DNA from: Serratia grimesii NBRC 13537 | GTDB lineage: Bacteria; Pseudomonadota; Gammaproteobacteria; Enterobacterales; Enterobacteriaceae | Reading direction: 5' to 3' | DNA: 64,000 nucleotides | Assembly: GCF_001590905.1 (NCBI RefSeq) | Contig: NZ_BCTT01000003.1 | Location: 372,001-436,000 of the forward strand | Part shown: in pieces, positions 8,601 to 16,876 of the stretch | Numbering within the stretch: position 1 is the first letter of the stretch | How the letters are laid out: each line of letters opens with the position of its first letter | Translations under genes and position numbers: made by a program | Notes under the pieces: model-generated | What the model was told of the DNA's origin: nothing | The model's input: the letters and a program-made list of their open reading frames with translations, nothing else | The model's database searches: none

Positions 8601-8800
8601 CGTATTTCTCCGCTGCACGTGTTTTCGATAGGCTGAAATTACCCTGCAACGCCTGAATGAGATATGGATGAATGTGACCGTGTTATGGCGAAAAATGACG
8701 CACCGCAAAAACTGTGAGCTAAGTCGGGATTTGATGGTAACCCAGCCGCGACACTGCCATTACACTGCTACAGTGAATGTAAAAACAGGGACAGTATCTG
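8601..8800. promoter_or_regulatory. Divergent control region of the alpha-galactoside genes
   Basis: 200 bp between divergent genes. CACTG-CTA-CAGTG (8763-8775) is a small symmetry near the regulator start. TGTGA half-sites near 8670 and 8714 may be parts of CRP sites, but neither has a good second half. Confidence 0.35.
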
Positions 8801-9640
8801 ATGCATAAGAGCTTTACGCTGAACCAGACCGACAATATTGAGCTGAACCTGTACCAATATGGCGAGGAGAACTGTGATAAAGGACATCGCTTTGGCCCCG
8901 CCGTACGCCAGCACTATTTATTTCATTATGTGATAAGCGGTACCGGCGTCCTGCATAGCGAGTACGGTTCATTTCCCGTTGTTGCCGGAGAGGGTTTTTT
9001 GATTCACCCACACGACGTAACCACCTACTGCGCTGACAAAAAAGATCCCTGGCATTACATGTGGCTGGAAGTCGACGGGCTCATTGCCGGTAAGATTTTC
9101 GAAGAATGCCGTCTAAGCCGTCAATTCCCGATTTATCGGCCCAGCGAAACTGGCGATGATGCCCAGGCACTTCACCATCTACGGCAGATCGTGGCCCATG
9201 GCGATGAACACCGGCTGAAAGTCCTCGGACTGAGCTATCTGTTTTTTTCTGCGCTGATCGCCAATTCGGTACAAAGCAGCACCGACTACCCCAGTGACAA
9301 AACACTGCATCTTCACAAGGCCGTTAAACACATAGAAAACCGATACCATGAACACCTCACCATTGCGCGTCTGGCAGACTACTGCAATATCAACCGCAGC
9401 TATCTGTGCAGGCTGTTCAAAGGCGCATACGGCATTGGGCCGAAGGAATACTTACTTAATTTCCGCATGAATATCGCCGCCAGCCTGCTGCGTAATAGCC
9501 AGACGGCAATCAAAGTGGTAGGGATTTCTGTCGGTTATGAAAACCAACTGCACTTTTCCAAAGCCTTCAAACAGGTCCACGGCCAATCGCCGGCGAAATG
9601 GCGGCAAGAAAACGCTCAGGAACCACGATCCAGCACGTGA
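8801..9640 (+). CDS. AraC-family regulator of alpha-galactoside use (RafR/MsmR-like)
   Basis: Regulator of 279 residues: an N-terminal cupin-like sugar-sensing domain (about 1-150, with QHYLFHYVISGTG and AGEGFLIHPHDVTTYCAD) and a C-terminal double helix-turn-helix (about 175-275, with LADYCNINRSYLCRLFK and the signature VGISVGYENQLHFSKAFKQ). This layout matches raffinose/multiple-sugar regulators more than MelR of E. coli, as far as I can recall. It is divergent from the alpha-galactosidase gene 200 bp away and most likely activates it when the substrate is present (inference from position). Confidence 0.85.
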   Translation: MHKSFTLNQTDNIELNLYQYGEENCDKGHRFGPAVRQHYLFHYVISGTGVLHSEYGSFPVVAGEGFLIHPHDVTTYCADKKDPWHYMWLEVDGLIAGKIFEECRLSRQFPIYRPSETGDDAQALHHLRQIVAHGDEHRLKVLGLSYLFFSALIANSVQSSTDYPSDKTLHLHKAVKHIENRYHEHLTIARLADYCNINRSYLCRLFKGAYGIGPKEYLLNFRMNIAASLLRNSQTAIKVVGISVGYENQLHFSKAFKQVHGQSPAKWRQENAQEPRSST

Positions 9641-9643
9641 CGA

Positions 9644-11107
9644 TCAAACATCGTTACTGCCTGCCACAGCGCTTTCCTCAACAGCATGCGATTTTACGCG
9701 CGGGTACTTCCACAACCAGCGACCACTGACCATACGCCAATAGAACAAGGCACCGCGTACCGCCCAATCCATAAACATCCCCAACCAGACACCAACGACG
9801 CCCATTCCCAGCATAATGCCCAGCGTATAACCGGCTACCACACGGCAGCCCCACATGCCCAGCATCGACACCCACATGGCAAAACGCGCGTCGCGCGCGC
9901 CTTTCAAACCGGCAGGCAGCACCCAGGATGCAGCCCAGATCGGCATAAAGGCGGCATTAAGCCAAATCAGGACCTTCACCACCTCTTTCACGTCGTCTTG
10001 TTGGGTATAGAATGCGGCGAACACGCCGGCCAATGGCGCCGTCCCCCAGGCGATCACTGTAAGTCCAATCGTCGCTAGCCAGAAGATATGCCGCAGTTGC
10101 CGTTCTGCCTGGGCTATCTGCCCTTTCCCCAGACGTTTTCCCACAATAATGGTCGATGCCGACCCCAAGGCATTGCCCGGTAGGTTAATCAATGACGCGA
10201 TAGAGAAAGCAATAAAATTGCCGGCGATAACATTGGTGCCCATACCGGCGACAAACATTTGTGTCAGTAACTTGCCACCGTTAAACAACACCGACTCGAT
10301 GCTGGCGGGAATACCGATCCCCAACACTTCCCAGAGGATATTGAGTTTTAATGGGGTAAAGTAACTTTTCAGTGTGATGTGCAGCGCCGGGTTAAAACCG
10401 ATCATGAGGACATAAATAATCGCAATAGCACCGATATAGCGCGAAATGGTCAGCCCCAGCCCGGCGCCGACGAAACCCAGGCCGTGCCAGCCCAACATGC
10501 CATAAATCAGGATGCTACTGATGATGATATTCAGGATATTCATGCCGCCGTTAATCAGCAGCGGGATTTTGGTATTCCCGGCGCCACGCAGCGCGCCGCT
10601 GCCAATCAGTGCAATGGCAGCAGCCGGGTAACTCCATACCGTAGTTTGGAGATAGGACAGTGCCAGCGCCTTTACCTCTGGCGTGGCAGCACCGGCGATC
10701 ACATCAATAATTTGTTCGCCCGCCAGGTGAATACCCGCGGCCAACACCAAGGCAACCAGGGTCATCAACACCAAAGATTGACGTGCCGCCGCGCGTGCTC
10801 TTTTACGATCCCGCTTGCCCAGGCTGAAAGCCACCACCACCGTAGTCCCCAAGTCCACGGCGGCAAAGAACGAGATAATCACCATGTTGAAGCTGTCAGC
10901 CAACCCCACCCCGGCCATTGCTTCCTTGCCGATCCAGCTCACCAGAAAGGTACTTAAGACCCCCATCAGCAGGACACAGGCGTTCTCCATAAAGATCGGC
11001 ACCGCCAGCGGCGTGATCTCACGCCAAAACAGCACGCGGTAGCTTTTCCGTTTGGCGTACCAGGGGGTATTTTCTACACGCTGACGCAGGGCGGCATATG
11101 GGTTCAA
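9644..11107 (-). CDS. MATE-family multidrug/toxin efflux pump (YeeO-like)
   Basis: Twelve-helix inner-membrane antiporter of 487 residues. The two MATE halves are visible: REITPLAVPIFMENACVLLMGVLSTFLVSWIG starts the first, and GIGIPASIESVLFNGGKLLTQMFVAGMG starts the second at about residue 262. A hydrophilic N-terminal stretch of about 28 residues precedes helix 1, as in YeeO-type members. Such pumps export cationic drugs and metabolites using Na+ or H+ gradients; the substrate cannot be read from sequence. It ends 3 bp from the convergent AraC gene. In E. coli yeeO is also in the mtfA/asn-tRNA neighbourhood, which supports the name. Confidence 0.85.
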   Translation of the reverse strand: MNPYAALRQRVENTPWYAKRKSYRVLFWREITPLAVPIFMENACVLLMGVLSTFLVSWIGKEAMAGVGLADSFNMVIISFFAAVDLGTTVVVAFSLGKRDRKRARAAARQSLVLMTLVALVLAAGIHLAGEQIIDVIAGAATPEVKALALSYLQTTVWSYPAAAIALIGSGALRGAGNTKIPLLINGGMNILNIIISSILIYGMLGWHGLGFVGAGLGLTISRYIGAIAIIYVLMIGFNPALHITLKSYFTPLKLNILWEVLGIGIPASIESVLFNGGKLLTQMFVAGMGTNVIAGNFIAFSIASLINLPGNALGSASTIIVGKRLGKGQIAQAERQLRHIFWLATIGLTVIAWGTAPLAGVFAAFYTQQDDVKEVVKVLIWLNAAFMPIWAASWVLPAGLKGARDARFAMWVSMLGMWGCRVVAGYTLGIMLGMGVVGVWLGMFMDWAVRGALFYWRMVSGRWLWKYPRVKSHAVEESAVAGSNDV

Positions 11108-11251
11108 GATCGGCTCATGAGATAAAAGTGAAACAACATTTCAAATAATGAGCGACAGATGCTTATCCTGCAAAGAATATTTTGAAAATGCGCCGAGAAT
11201 TGGGGATTGCCAGGTGCGCAGCGTGCCGCACCGGCATTAATCATGCACTCA

Positions 11252-11650
11252 CTACTCCATATAGTCTTCCTGATCGGACTTTGCTGCGGCAATAAAGTTC
11301 GCGGTGCGATTTTCCATCGAAGCGCATTTATCCGACAGCAACTGGCGGTCCTCCAGCACAGCCAGATAACGTGCCTGGGCCAATGCCGGCAATTTCTGAT
11401 AGCCCGCGGCATGGGTATCCCAACCGCGATGCTCCGCTACCCGCATCGCGGTACGTTGTAATTTAACATCATCAGGAATGTCCGAACGGTGGCAGTTTTG
11501 TCGCAGGAAATGGCTACCAGCCAACATAGTGGAAAGATGATCCAATTGCGCTTGCAGCGGTGGAGCCGGTTTATGCTCCTTTTGCTGGCAACCCGCGATA
11601 AGTAACAATGCCGCAGCGCCAACAATGGAAGTGCGTAACAGTACAAACAT
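11252..11650 (-). CDS. GspS/OutS/PulS-like type II secretion pilotin lipoprotein
   Basis: Lipoprotein of 132 residues. The signal peptide ends in LLLIAGC with the lipid-bearing Cys at 21. The mature part has a Cys pair (QNCHRSD and SDKCASM) and the pattern YL/FLRQNC..SDIP....AMRVAEHRGWD, which I recall from the small helical pilotins that carry the GspD secretin to the outer membrane. A TTG at 11665 is in frame, but the ATG at 11650 gives a normal signal peptide. No other secretion gene is nearby, so it is an orphan here; its partner secretin, if any, is elsewhere. Confidence 0.72.
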   Translation of the reverse strand: MFVLLRTSIVGAAALLLIAGCQQKEHKPAPPLQAQLDHLSTMLAGSHFLRQNCHRSDIPDDVKLQRTAMRVAEHRGWDTHAAGYQKLPALAQARYLAVLEDRQLLSDKCASMENRTANFIAAAKSDQEDYME

Positions 11651-11837
11651 AGTGATTACCCGCAAAAATAGTGATGGTTAAAATGATATTAGGTGAGCCA
11701 TAAAATACTGCAAGGCGATGTACGGGCATTATTTCTGAGGGCGATGGGGAGAAAAGGCACAGTACATAACGAGCCGAATGCTGGTTGAAAACACAGTATT
11801 TACCGTGCAATGATAACGAAACACCTAAGGAGATTGG

Positions 11838-12173
11838 ATGAAAACCGTCGAAATTCTTTTGTATAGCCTACAGCCCAATACTGGCGTGGCATTTCATCAA
11901 ATTATGCATGAGATAAGTGTGCCATTGCACCTGGACTGCGGCATGGATGTCGTTCGCTACGGTCAATCCCTGCATGATCCGGACAACTATTATTTAATCC
12001 GGGCCTACGATAGCGCAGAACATCTCGAAGCTTCCCAAAATGCCTTCTATAGCAGCCATGCCTGGCGTGCAGGCCCACGGGAATCCATCATTGCGCTCAT
12101 CGCCACCAGCATAAAATCCGTCATTACACTGGATAACGTCGCACTTGGGGCATTAAGGCAAGCTGACTTATGA
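11838..12173 (+). CDS. Small NIPSNAP/ABM-like alpha-beta barrel protein
   Basis: Protein of 111 residues with the look of the dimeric alpha-beta barrel superfamily: an initial strand KTVEILLYSLQP, a helix, then YYLIRAYDSAEHLEASQNAFYSSHAWRAGPRE near the middle, which resembles the NIPSNAP/antibiotic-biosynthesis-monooxygenase pattern. No catalytic role can be read. GGAG precedes the ATG. Its end overlaps the next gene by 4 bp (ATGA), so the two are co-translated. Confidence 0.65.
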   Translation: MKTVEILLYSLQPNTGVAFHQIMHEISVPLHLDCGMDVVRYGQSLHDPDNYYLIRAYDSAEHLEASQNAFYSSHAWRAGPRESIIALIATSIKSVITLDNVALGALRQADL

Positions 12174-12553
12174 ACAACGCCAATGCGATGCGTTATTTTT
12201 TGGCTATTTGCTTACTCATTGCGACAATTAATCACCTTATTGCCGGCGTGAAGTTTGGTTTTCTCTGGGATTATGGTTACGGCGAGCAGGCATTCTTCGT
12301 CAGCCGTCTATTTTGGGGCAGTCTGACTTTCCTTGATCCGCTGGCGGCCTATCTTCTTTTTGCCAAACCCAAGGCCGGTATTGCCAGTACGTTAGCCATC
12401 ATTACCCTTGATGTCCTGCACAATGGCTATTACGTTTACCTTAATCACCAATGGCTCGAACCTTTCTTTATCTTCCAATGTGCATTTCTGGTTATCAGCT
12501 ATCTCTTTGCCGTCAGAATAAAAAGAATGGGTTTTGTTCAGGCAAGACAGTAA
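12170..12553 (+). CDS. Four-helix membrane protein, function unknown
   Basis: Protein of 127 residues with about four membrane helices (near 7-25, 43-65, 71-92 and 97-117). I do not recognise a characterised family. It starts inside the stop of the NIPSNAP-like gene (ATGA), pointing to a two-gene operon in which a small soluble protein and a membrane protein act together. The product has no charged motif that would reveal an enzyme or transporter. Confidence 0.65.
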   Translation: MNNANAMRYFLAICLLIATINHLIAGVKFGFLWDYGYGEQAFFVSRLFWGSLTFLDPLAAYLLFAKPKAGIASTLAIITLDVLHNGYYVYLNHQWLEPFFIFQCAFLVISYLFAVRIKRMGFVQARQ

Positions 12554-12648
12554 AGGGTGAAGCCGTAGGCAGCAGAAGTGATTTTTGATCGCGATGGGGC
12601 ATGTGAGGCGTGGATCACAGACAAAATCGTCTGTAAGTGATTGAATAA

Positions 12649-12738
12649 TGGCGGAGAGAGGGGGATTTGAACCCCCGGTAGAGTTGCCCCTACTCCAGTT
12701 TTCGAGACTGGTCCGTTCAGCCGCTCCGGCATCTCTCC
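12649..12738 (-). tRNA. serU: tRNA-Ser(CGA)
   Basis: 90-nt class II tRNA on the minus strand with encoded CCA (12649-12651). The acceptor stem is GGAGAGA/TCTCTCC, the anticodon loop is CTCGAAA between CCAGT and ACTGG giving anticodon CGA, and the long variable arm and GGTTCAAATC T loop are present. It reads UCG codons. serU lies near mtfA and asnT in E. coli too. Confidence 0.95.
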
Positions 12739-12830
12739 TTCAAGTGCTTGCTATCATGCCCCTTTTTGCGGCATTTTTACAGAGTTAGCCTCCAGCCGAA
12801 TGTGCAAGTGACGACTTTACGAGCAACGCG

Positions 12831-13619
12831 ATGATTAAATGGCCGTGGAAAACGCATCAACCGCAGGCGGAAACGCTTGCCCAGTGGCAAGACGCGCTGG
12901 CAATTCCCCTGCTCTCTCCGCTGGACGAGCGGGAACAACAACGGCTGGTTGCCGTTGCCGGGCAGATTTTGCAGCAAAAACGCATTGTCCCCTTACAAGG
13001 GCTGGTGCTGACGTCGCAAATGCAGGCGCGCATTGCCCTGCTATTCGCCTTGCCGGTAATGGAGTTGGGCGCCGAATGCCTCGACGGTTTCAATGAGATC
13101 TTGCTCTATCCGACCCCTTTTGTAGTGGAGGATGAATGGCAGGATGATTTTGGGCTGGTGCATTCCGGGCCAGTAGTACAATCTGGCCAAAGCTGGGAAC
13201 AAGGGCCTATTGTGCTCAACTGGCAGGACGTACAAGACTCTTTTGATCTCTCCGGTTTTAACCTAGTGATCCACGAAGCAGTGCACAAGCTGGATATGCG
13301 CAACGGCGGCAGCGCGACAGGCATCCCACCTATTCCGCTACGCGATATTGCCGCCTGGGAGCATGACCTGCACGCCGCGATGGAAAACCTACAGGACGAG
13401 ATCGACATGGTCGGTGAAGATGCCGCCAGCATGGATGCCTACGCCGCGACCGATCCCGCCGAGTGCTTTGCCGTGCTGTCAGAGTATTTTTTCAGCGCCC
13501 CCGAACTGCTGGCCAACCGTTTTCCGGCGCTGTACCAGCATTTCTGCCGTTTCTATAAACAGGATACGCTGGCACGTTTGCAACGCTGGCAAGCTGACGG
13601 CGGCGCAGAACTGCTGTAA
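12831..13619 (+). CDS. mtfA: Mlc titration factor A, zinc peptidase
   Basis: Cytoplasmic protein of 262 residues that binds the repressor Mlc (DgsA), relieving repression of ptsG, and is also a gluzincin-type peptidase. The zinc motif HEAVH is at 148-152, and the Glu in the helix near [14 protein letters not shown] (about 207-220) is the likely third ligand. Length and sequence match E. coli MtfA (formerly YeeI) closely. It is followed by a tRNA-Asn gene, the same order as mtfA-asnT in E. coli. Confidence 0.95.
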   Translation: MIKWPWKTHQPQAETLAQWQDALAIPLLSPLDEREQQRLVAVAGQILQQKRIVPLQGLVLTSQMQARIALLFALPVMELGAECLDGFNEILLYPTPFVVEDEWQDDFGLVHSGPVVQSGQSWEQGPIVLNWQDVQDSFDLSGFNLVIHEAVHKLDMRNGGSATGIPPIPLRDIAAWEHDLHAAMENLQDEIDMVGEDAASMDAYAATDPAECFAVLSEYFFSAPELLANRFPALYQHFCRFYKQDTLARLQRWQADGGAELL

Positions 13620-13721
13620 CCACGCCCGTATTGCTCAGATGCTGAGCAGTCGCACCGAATCGGCGAATTTAGCGTTGACACACTCTGGGTGGCTGGATAT
13701 GATGCGCCCCGTTCAGACAAT

Positions 13722-13797
13722 TCCTCTGTAGTTCAGTCGGTAGAACGGCGGACTGTTAATCCGTATGTCACTGGTTCGAGTCCAGTCAGAGGAGCCA
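13722..13797 (+). tRNA. asnT: tRNA-Asn(GTT), first copy
   Basis: 76-nt tRNA with encoded CCA. Acceptor TCCTCTG/CAGAGGA, anticodon loop CTGTTAA giving GTT, and T loop TTCGAGT. It is identical to the gene at 35857. Confidence 0.97.
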
Positions 13798-13805
13798 TAT
13801 TAGAG

Positions 13806-13838
13806 ACGCCCGCTTAAGGAAACTTAAGCGGGCGTTTT
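13806..13838 (+). terminator. Terminator of tRNA-Asn, first copy
   Basis: ACGCCCGCTTAAG (13806-13818), GAAA loop, CTTAAGCGGGCGT (13823-13835), then TTT. A 13-bp perfect stem. Confidence 0.92.
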
Positions 13839-13944
13839 GCTATTGCGCCGTTTCACACTTTCCCTTTCTCGCTAACCTCATCTTGTTGATCTTCTGTTTT
13901 TACTCGCATATAGTTAGGCGCCATACTACATGGCGAGATCAATC

Positions 13945-14451
13945 ATGAAACTCGAGCAAAAATACCTCTCCCTGCTTCAAGAAGCTCACCGACGCCAGCT
14001 TCCTGATCTGGAGAATATTCGATTATGTTTTCAGACACTCTCGCTGGCTTCAGCCATCGATCGGGATTGCGCCTCACTGCTGGCACCTTATGCCCTGTCT
14101 GAAGGCCGCTTCGTCATGTTGTTCTTGCTTGATGCCGCCAAAGAAGGGCTGGCACCTAATGAACTGGCGGAAAAAGCAGGCGTGACCCGCGCTACAGTCA
14201 CGGGCCTGCTAAATGGCCTTGAGCGAGAACATCTGCTTGAACGCCACGCCGATATCAGTGATCGCCGTGCACTGCGCGTTCGACTGACTCACAAAGGTGA
14301 ACACGTTGCCAAACAGGTATTTGAGCAACATAGCCAATGGATTGCGGGATTGTTTGGAAACCTCTCCGCTGGCGAACAAGCTCAATTGGGTTTGTTACTT
14401 GAAAAAGTCGCAGCCAACTTAACGCCGGTCGAAGAGGAGCCATCGATATGA
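13945..14451 (+). CDS. MarR-family transcription regulator
   Basis: Winged-helix regulator of 168 residues. The DNA-binding part is clear: LAPNELAEKAGVTRATVTGLLNGLEREHLLERHADISDRRALRVRLTHKG, with the DRR wing typical of MarR. Flanking helices would form the dimer. Start is uncertain between ATG 13930 and ATG 13945; GGCGAG seven bases before 13945 favours the latter. The gene overlaps the AlkD-like gene by 4 bp (ATGA), so it probably autoregulates an operon that also contains that protein and the small protein at 15239. Ligand unknown. Confidence 0.85.
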   Translation: MKLEQKYLSLLQEAHRRQLPDLENIRLCFQTLSLASAIDRDCASLLAPYALSEGRFVMLFLLDAAKEGLAPNELAEKAGVTRATVTGLLNGLEREHLLERHADISDRRALRVRLTHKGEHVAKQVFEQHSQWIAGLFGNLSAGEQAQLGLLLEKVAANLTPVEEEPSI

Positions 14452-15224
14452 GCCACTCTCCTACACGTAAAGGGGCAACCCGCGTTTCAGACATTGCTCC
14501 TGATATTCTGGATGCATTATCCCGTGGCGAGCAACAGAGCGCCACACTGGTCGAGGTATTGGCCCTTGACCAAATCTTATTGTTACACACCGCTTTTCCT
14601 GCCCTTTCCCCCCACGCACTACAAGCTGCCGAATCGGCTTGCAAGCAAGGAATCGTCAAGCGAATGGAAGGCATTGGTGCCATTTTACTGAGTGAACTTG
14701 GTACAGCAGGCATTGAACAATGCATGGCACACCGTTCAGATACAGTACGAGGCTGGGCCTGTTTTATGATTGGGGCGCAGACTGAAATGTGCTTAACCGA
14801 AAGACTGGACGCCATCCGCCCTCTGGCTGACGACGGTCATTTCGGTGTGCGTGAATGGGCTTGGCTGGCGGTACGCCCGCATTTGGCGAAAGAGCTCGAT
14901 AAGGCTATCGAACACCTGAGCGTCTGGACAGGTGCGTCCTCTGAGCGTATTCGTCGTTTCGCCAGTGAAGCATTGCGGCCACGCGGCGTTTGGTCTGCGC
15001 ACATCGCGGCACTTAAACAACAGCCTGAACGCGCATTACCCATTCTTTCTCCGTTGCGGGCTGATCCGTCCACCTATGTGCAAGACTCGCTGGCCAACTG
15101 GCTCAACGATGCCGCAAAAAATACCCCCAAGTGGGTAATGGATTTGTGTCAGCAATGGTTGCAAGAATCCCCCTCTGCCGCGACCCACCGTATTTGCCAA
15201 CGCGCGATGCGCAATCTGAAATGA
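14448..15224 (+). CDS. HEAT-repeat protein, DNA alkylation-repair (AlkC/AlkD-like)
   Basis: Protein of 258 residues built of helical HEAT-like repeats, for example DTVRGWACFMIGA, GHFGVREWAWLAVRPHLAKEL and SSERIRRFASEALRPRGVWSAHIAALKQQPERALPILSPLRADPSTYVQDSLANWLND. This pattern, with W-A-R-rich helices, is that of the DNA alkylation-repair family (AlkC/AlkD type), which excises alkylated bases by a superhelical grip. I cannot point with certainty to a catalytic Asp/Glu, so a glycosylase activity remains likely but unproven. It is translationally coupled to the MarR gene upstream. Confidence 0.72.
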   Translation: MSHSPTRKGATRVSDIAPDILDALSRGEQQSATLVEVLALDQILLLHTAFPALSPHALQAAESACKQGIVKRMEGIGAILLSELGTAGIEQCMAHRSDTVRGWACFMIGAQTEMCLTERLDAIRPLADDGHFGVREWAWLAVRPHLAKELDKAIEHLSVWTGASSERIRRFASEALRPRGVWSAHIAALKQQPERALPILSPLRADPSTYVQDSLANWLNDAAKNTPKWVMDLCQQWLQESPSAATHRICQRAMRNLK

Positions 15225-15238
15225 AGGAGAAACTGCCC

Positions 15239-15577
15239 ATGGCCCATTATCTGATTGAGTTATATTCCCCCAATGCAAAATGGGAAGCGTTGCCCGCCGA
15301 AGAACGGCGGCAGTTCATCGACAACATCCAACTTGCGATGGGCAATCTATCCCACCTTGGCGTCGACGTTCTGGCATTGGGTGAAACGGACAGCACTGTC
15401 GACAAACCAACGGAGCATCGTTTTCTGGGTATCTGGCGTTTTGCTGATATTCAAACGCGGGATAGGTTGCTGGCGGGCATTAAAGCCAGCGGCTGGTATA
15501 ACTACTTTGACCATGTCAATGCCGCGGGGAGTGCCGCTGGTTTCGAGACCCATTTAGCTACGTTAGCCGCTGGCTAA
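15239..15577 (+). CDS. Small conserved protein, DUF6616/darcynin-like
   Basis: Protein of 112 residues beginning MAHYLIELYSPNAKWEALP, which resembles a family of small alpha-beta barrel proteins annotated as DUF6616 or darcynin-like (recalled, not searched). Other recognisable parts are LGVDVLALGETD and RFLGIWRFADIQTRDRLLAGIKASGWYNYFD. The frame is open upstream to 15131 inside the previous gene, but AAGGAGA eight bases before the ATG at 15239 fixes the start. It lies 14 bp after the AlkD-like gene, third in a MarR-led operon. Function unknown; the fold suggests a small-molecule binder or monooxygenase-like protein. Confidence 0.7.
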   Translation: MAHYLIELYSPNAKWEALPAEERRQFIDNIQLAMGNLSHLGVDVLALGETDSTVDKPTEHRFLGIWRFADIQTRDRLLAGIKASGWYNYFDHVNAAGSAAGFETHLATLAAG

Positions 15578-15618
15578 TCACGCAGTAGCCCCTCATGAGG
15601 TGTAATATTACGCCGATA

Positions 15619-16659
15619 TCAGGCACCACGAATGGTCCCACGCCAGACAAAATCGGCGTGGTACAACCGTGTTTCACCCGGCATCTCCTGCCCTAATGCC
15701 GGCATCATGCTCTCTTCTTTCTTTTCTTCCGCCATCAGCCACGAGACCGCATCCTGCGCAAACAACGCCACCGGTTGAGTAAATGTGGTCAGGTTGTAAG
15801 AGGACCAGGCCGCCTGCGGAATATCATCGTAACCTGCAACACACAGGTCCTCTGGAATGCGGAGCCCAAAACGATGCCGCGCCTCATCCATAAAACCGCA
15901 GGCCAACAGATCGGTCACGCAGAAGACCGCGTTTGGGCGCTCGCGCCGGGTCAGCAGCCGGTGTGCCAGGATCTGGCCGCTTTCATAAGACGTGGTGCCA
16001 AAACGTTCAACGCTCACCTGCAACCCCGCACCTTCTGCCGCCTGAAGAAAGCCGCGTTCACGCGCCATCAGGCTGGGCGTGCCGGCCAATGAGTTGGCAA
16101 AAGCAATGCGCTGGCAACCTGCACGGGCAAACGCCATTACCACCCTGCCCGCCGCCTCTTCATTATCGAGTCGGATGCTGAGTGACCCCGGCAAGGTGTC
16201 GTTGCGGTTAATCAGCACCAGCCGCTGACCATGCTTGTGGCACAAGCGGGCAATGCCACTGTCCGGCATCCCAGAAAGCACAAAAGAGGCATCTGCCCGA
16301 AAGTTAATTGCCTGCTGCAATGCCTGGGAAACGCTGTCATCAGAGCGATCGGTATTAATCAGCATGGCAATTTTCCCCGCATCCTGCAGATGTTGGGTCA
16401 GCAAGCGAACCAGGCTGGCCCGATAGGGTGTCGCCAGCTCTGAGACGATCAGGCAGACGATACCGCTACGGTTACGCACCAACCCCCTCGCCAGATGATT
16501 AACGTGATAACCCAGTTCTTCCGCCGCGCGCATCACCCTTTCACGGGTCGTTGCGGACACGCTGGCACCGGGCGTATAAGTCCGCGAAACGGCCGAGCGG
16601 GAAACTCCGGCCAATTCCGCCACATCTTTCGCACTGATCATCACCTTATCCACTGCCAT
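15619..16659 (-). CDS. LacI-family repressor of the AfuABC-like operon
   Basis: Repressor of about 346 residues. The N-terminal helix-turn-helix is MISAKDVAELAGVSRSAVSRTYTPGASVSATTRERVMRAAEELGYHVN, with hinge HLARGLVRNRSGIVCLIVS, followed by a two-lobed periplasmic-binding-protein fold for the effector. Possible starts are ATG 16671, 16659 and 16641; none has a strong ribosome site, and 16659 is a compromise. It is divergent from the importer operon. Matching palindromes at 16703-16720 (before this gene) and 16811-16828 (at the importer promoter) are the likely operators, so it probably represses itself and the importer. Effector likely a sugar or sugar phosphate (inference). Confidence 0.88.
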   Translation of the reverse strand: MAVDKVMISAKDVAELAGVSRSAVSRTYTPGASVSATTRERVMRAAEELGYHVNHLARGLVRNRSGIVCLIVSELATPYRASLVRLLTQHLQDAGKIAMLINTDRSDDSVSQALQQAINFRADASFVLSGMPDSGIARLCHKHGQRLVLINRNDTLPGSLSIRLDNEEAAGRVVMAFARAGCQRIAFANSLAGTPSLMARERGFLQAAEGAGLQVSVERFGTTSYESGQILAHRLLTRRERPNAVFCVTDLLACGFMDEARHRFGLRIPEDLCVAGYDDIPQAAWSSYNLTTFTQPVALFAQDAVSWLMAEEKKEESMMPALGQEMPGETRLYHADFVWRGTIRGA

Positions 16660-16702
16660 CTTCACATCCATCAGTTTGTGCTCTGGGAAAAGTTTGCCGC
16701 AC

Positions 16703-16720
16703 TTTGCAAAGCTGTGCAAA
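16703..16720. promoter_or_regulatory. LacI-type operator, repressor side
   Basis: TTTGCAAAGCTGTGCAAA: half-sites TTTGCAA and GTGCAAA with a 4-bp centre. It differs from the operator at 16811 only in the last base of the left arm and in the centre. It lies just upstream of the repressor gene. Confidence 0.65.
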
Positions 16721-16781
16721 TTTTTATCGGTTAAATTGTTTCGTTTTTGTGACGGATAGGTTGAATTGTTTCATCACGCGA

Positions 16782-16828
16782 TTGACAGCACAATTTTTAT
16801 CCTCTAGTTATTTGCACACACGTGCAAA
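16782..16828 (+). promoter_or_regulatory. Importer promoter with LacI-type operator at the start site
   Basis: TTGACA (16782-16787), 17-bp spacer, TAGTTA (16805-16810). Directly after it lies TTTGCACACACGTGCAAA (16811-16828), perfect 7-bp arms around ACAC. An operator over +1 is well placed for repression. Confidence 0.78.
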
Positions 16829-16876
16829 AAAATAGGCGACAACGTATCGCCACCCTACACAACCAAGGAGAACACC

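Larger units (their letters stand above)
13720..13841 (+). repeat. 122-bp direct repeat, left copy (tRNA-Asn plus terminator)
   Basis: Identical base for base to 35855-35976. A further 15 bp upstream match with two differences. The copies are in direct orientation 22,135 bp apart. Confidence 0.93.

Noticed and set aside
10379..10957. Open frame of 192 codons on the plus strand
   Set aside because: It lies wholly opposite the MATE gene and has the Gln/His-rich composition of a shadow frame.
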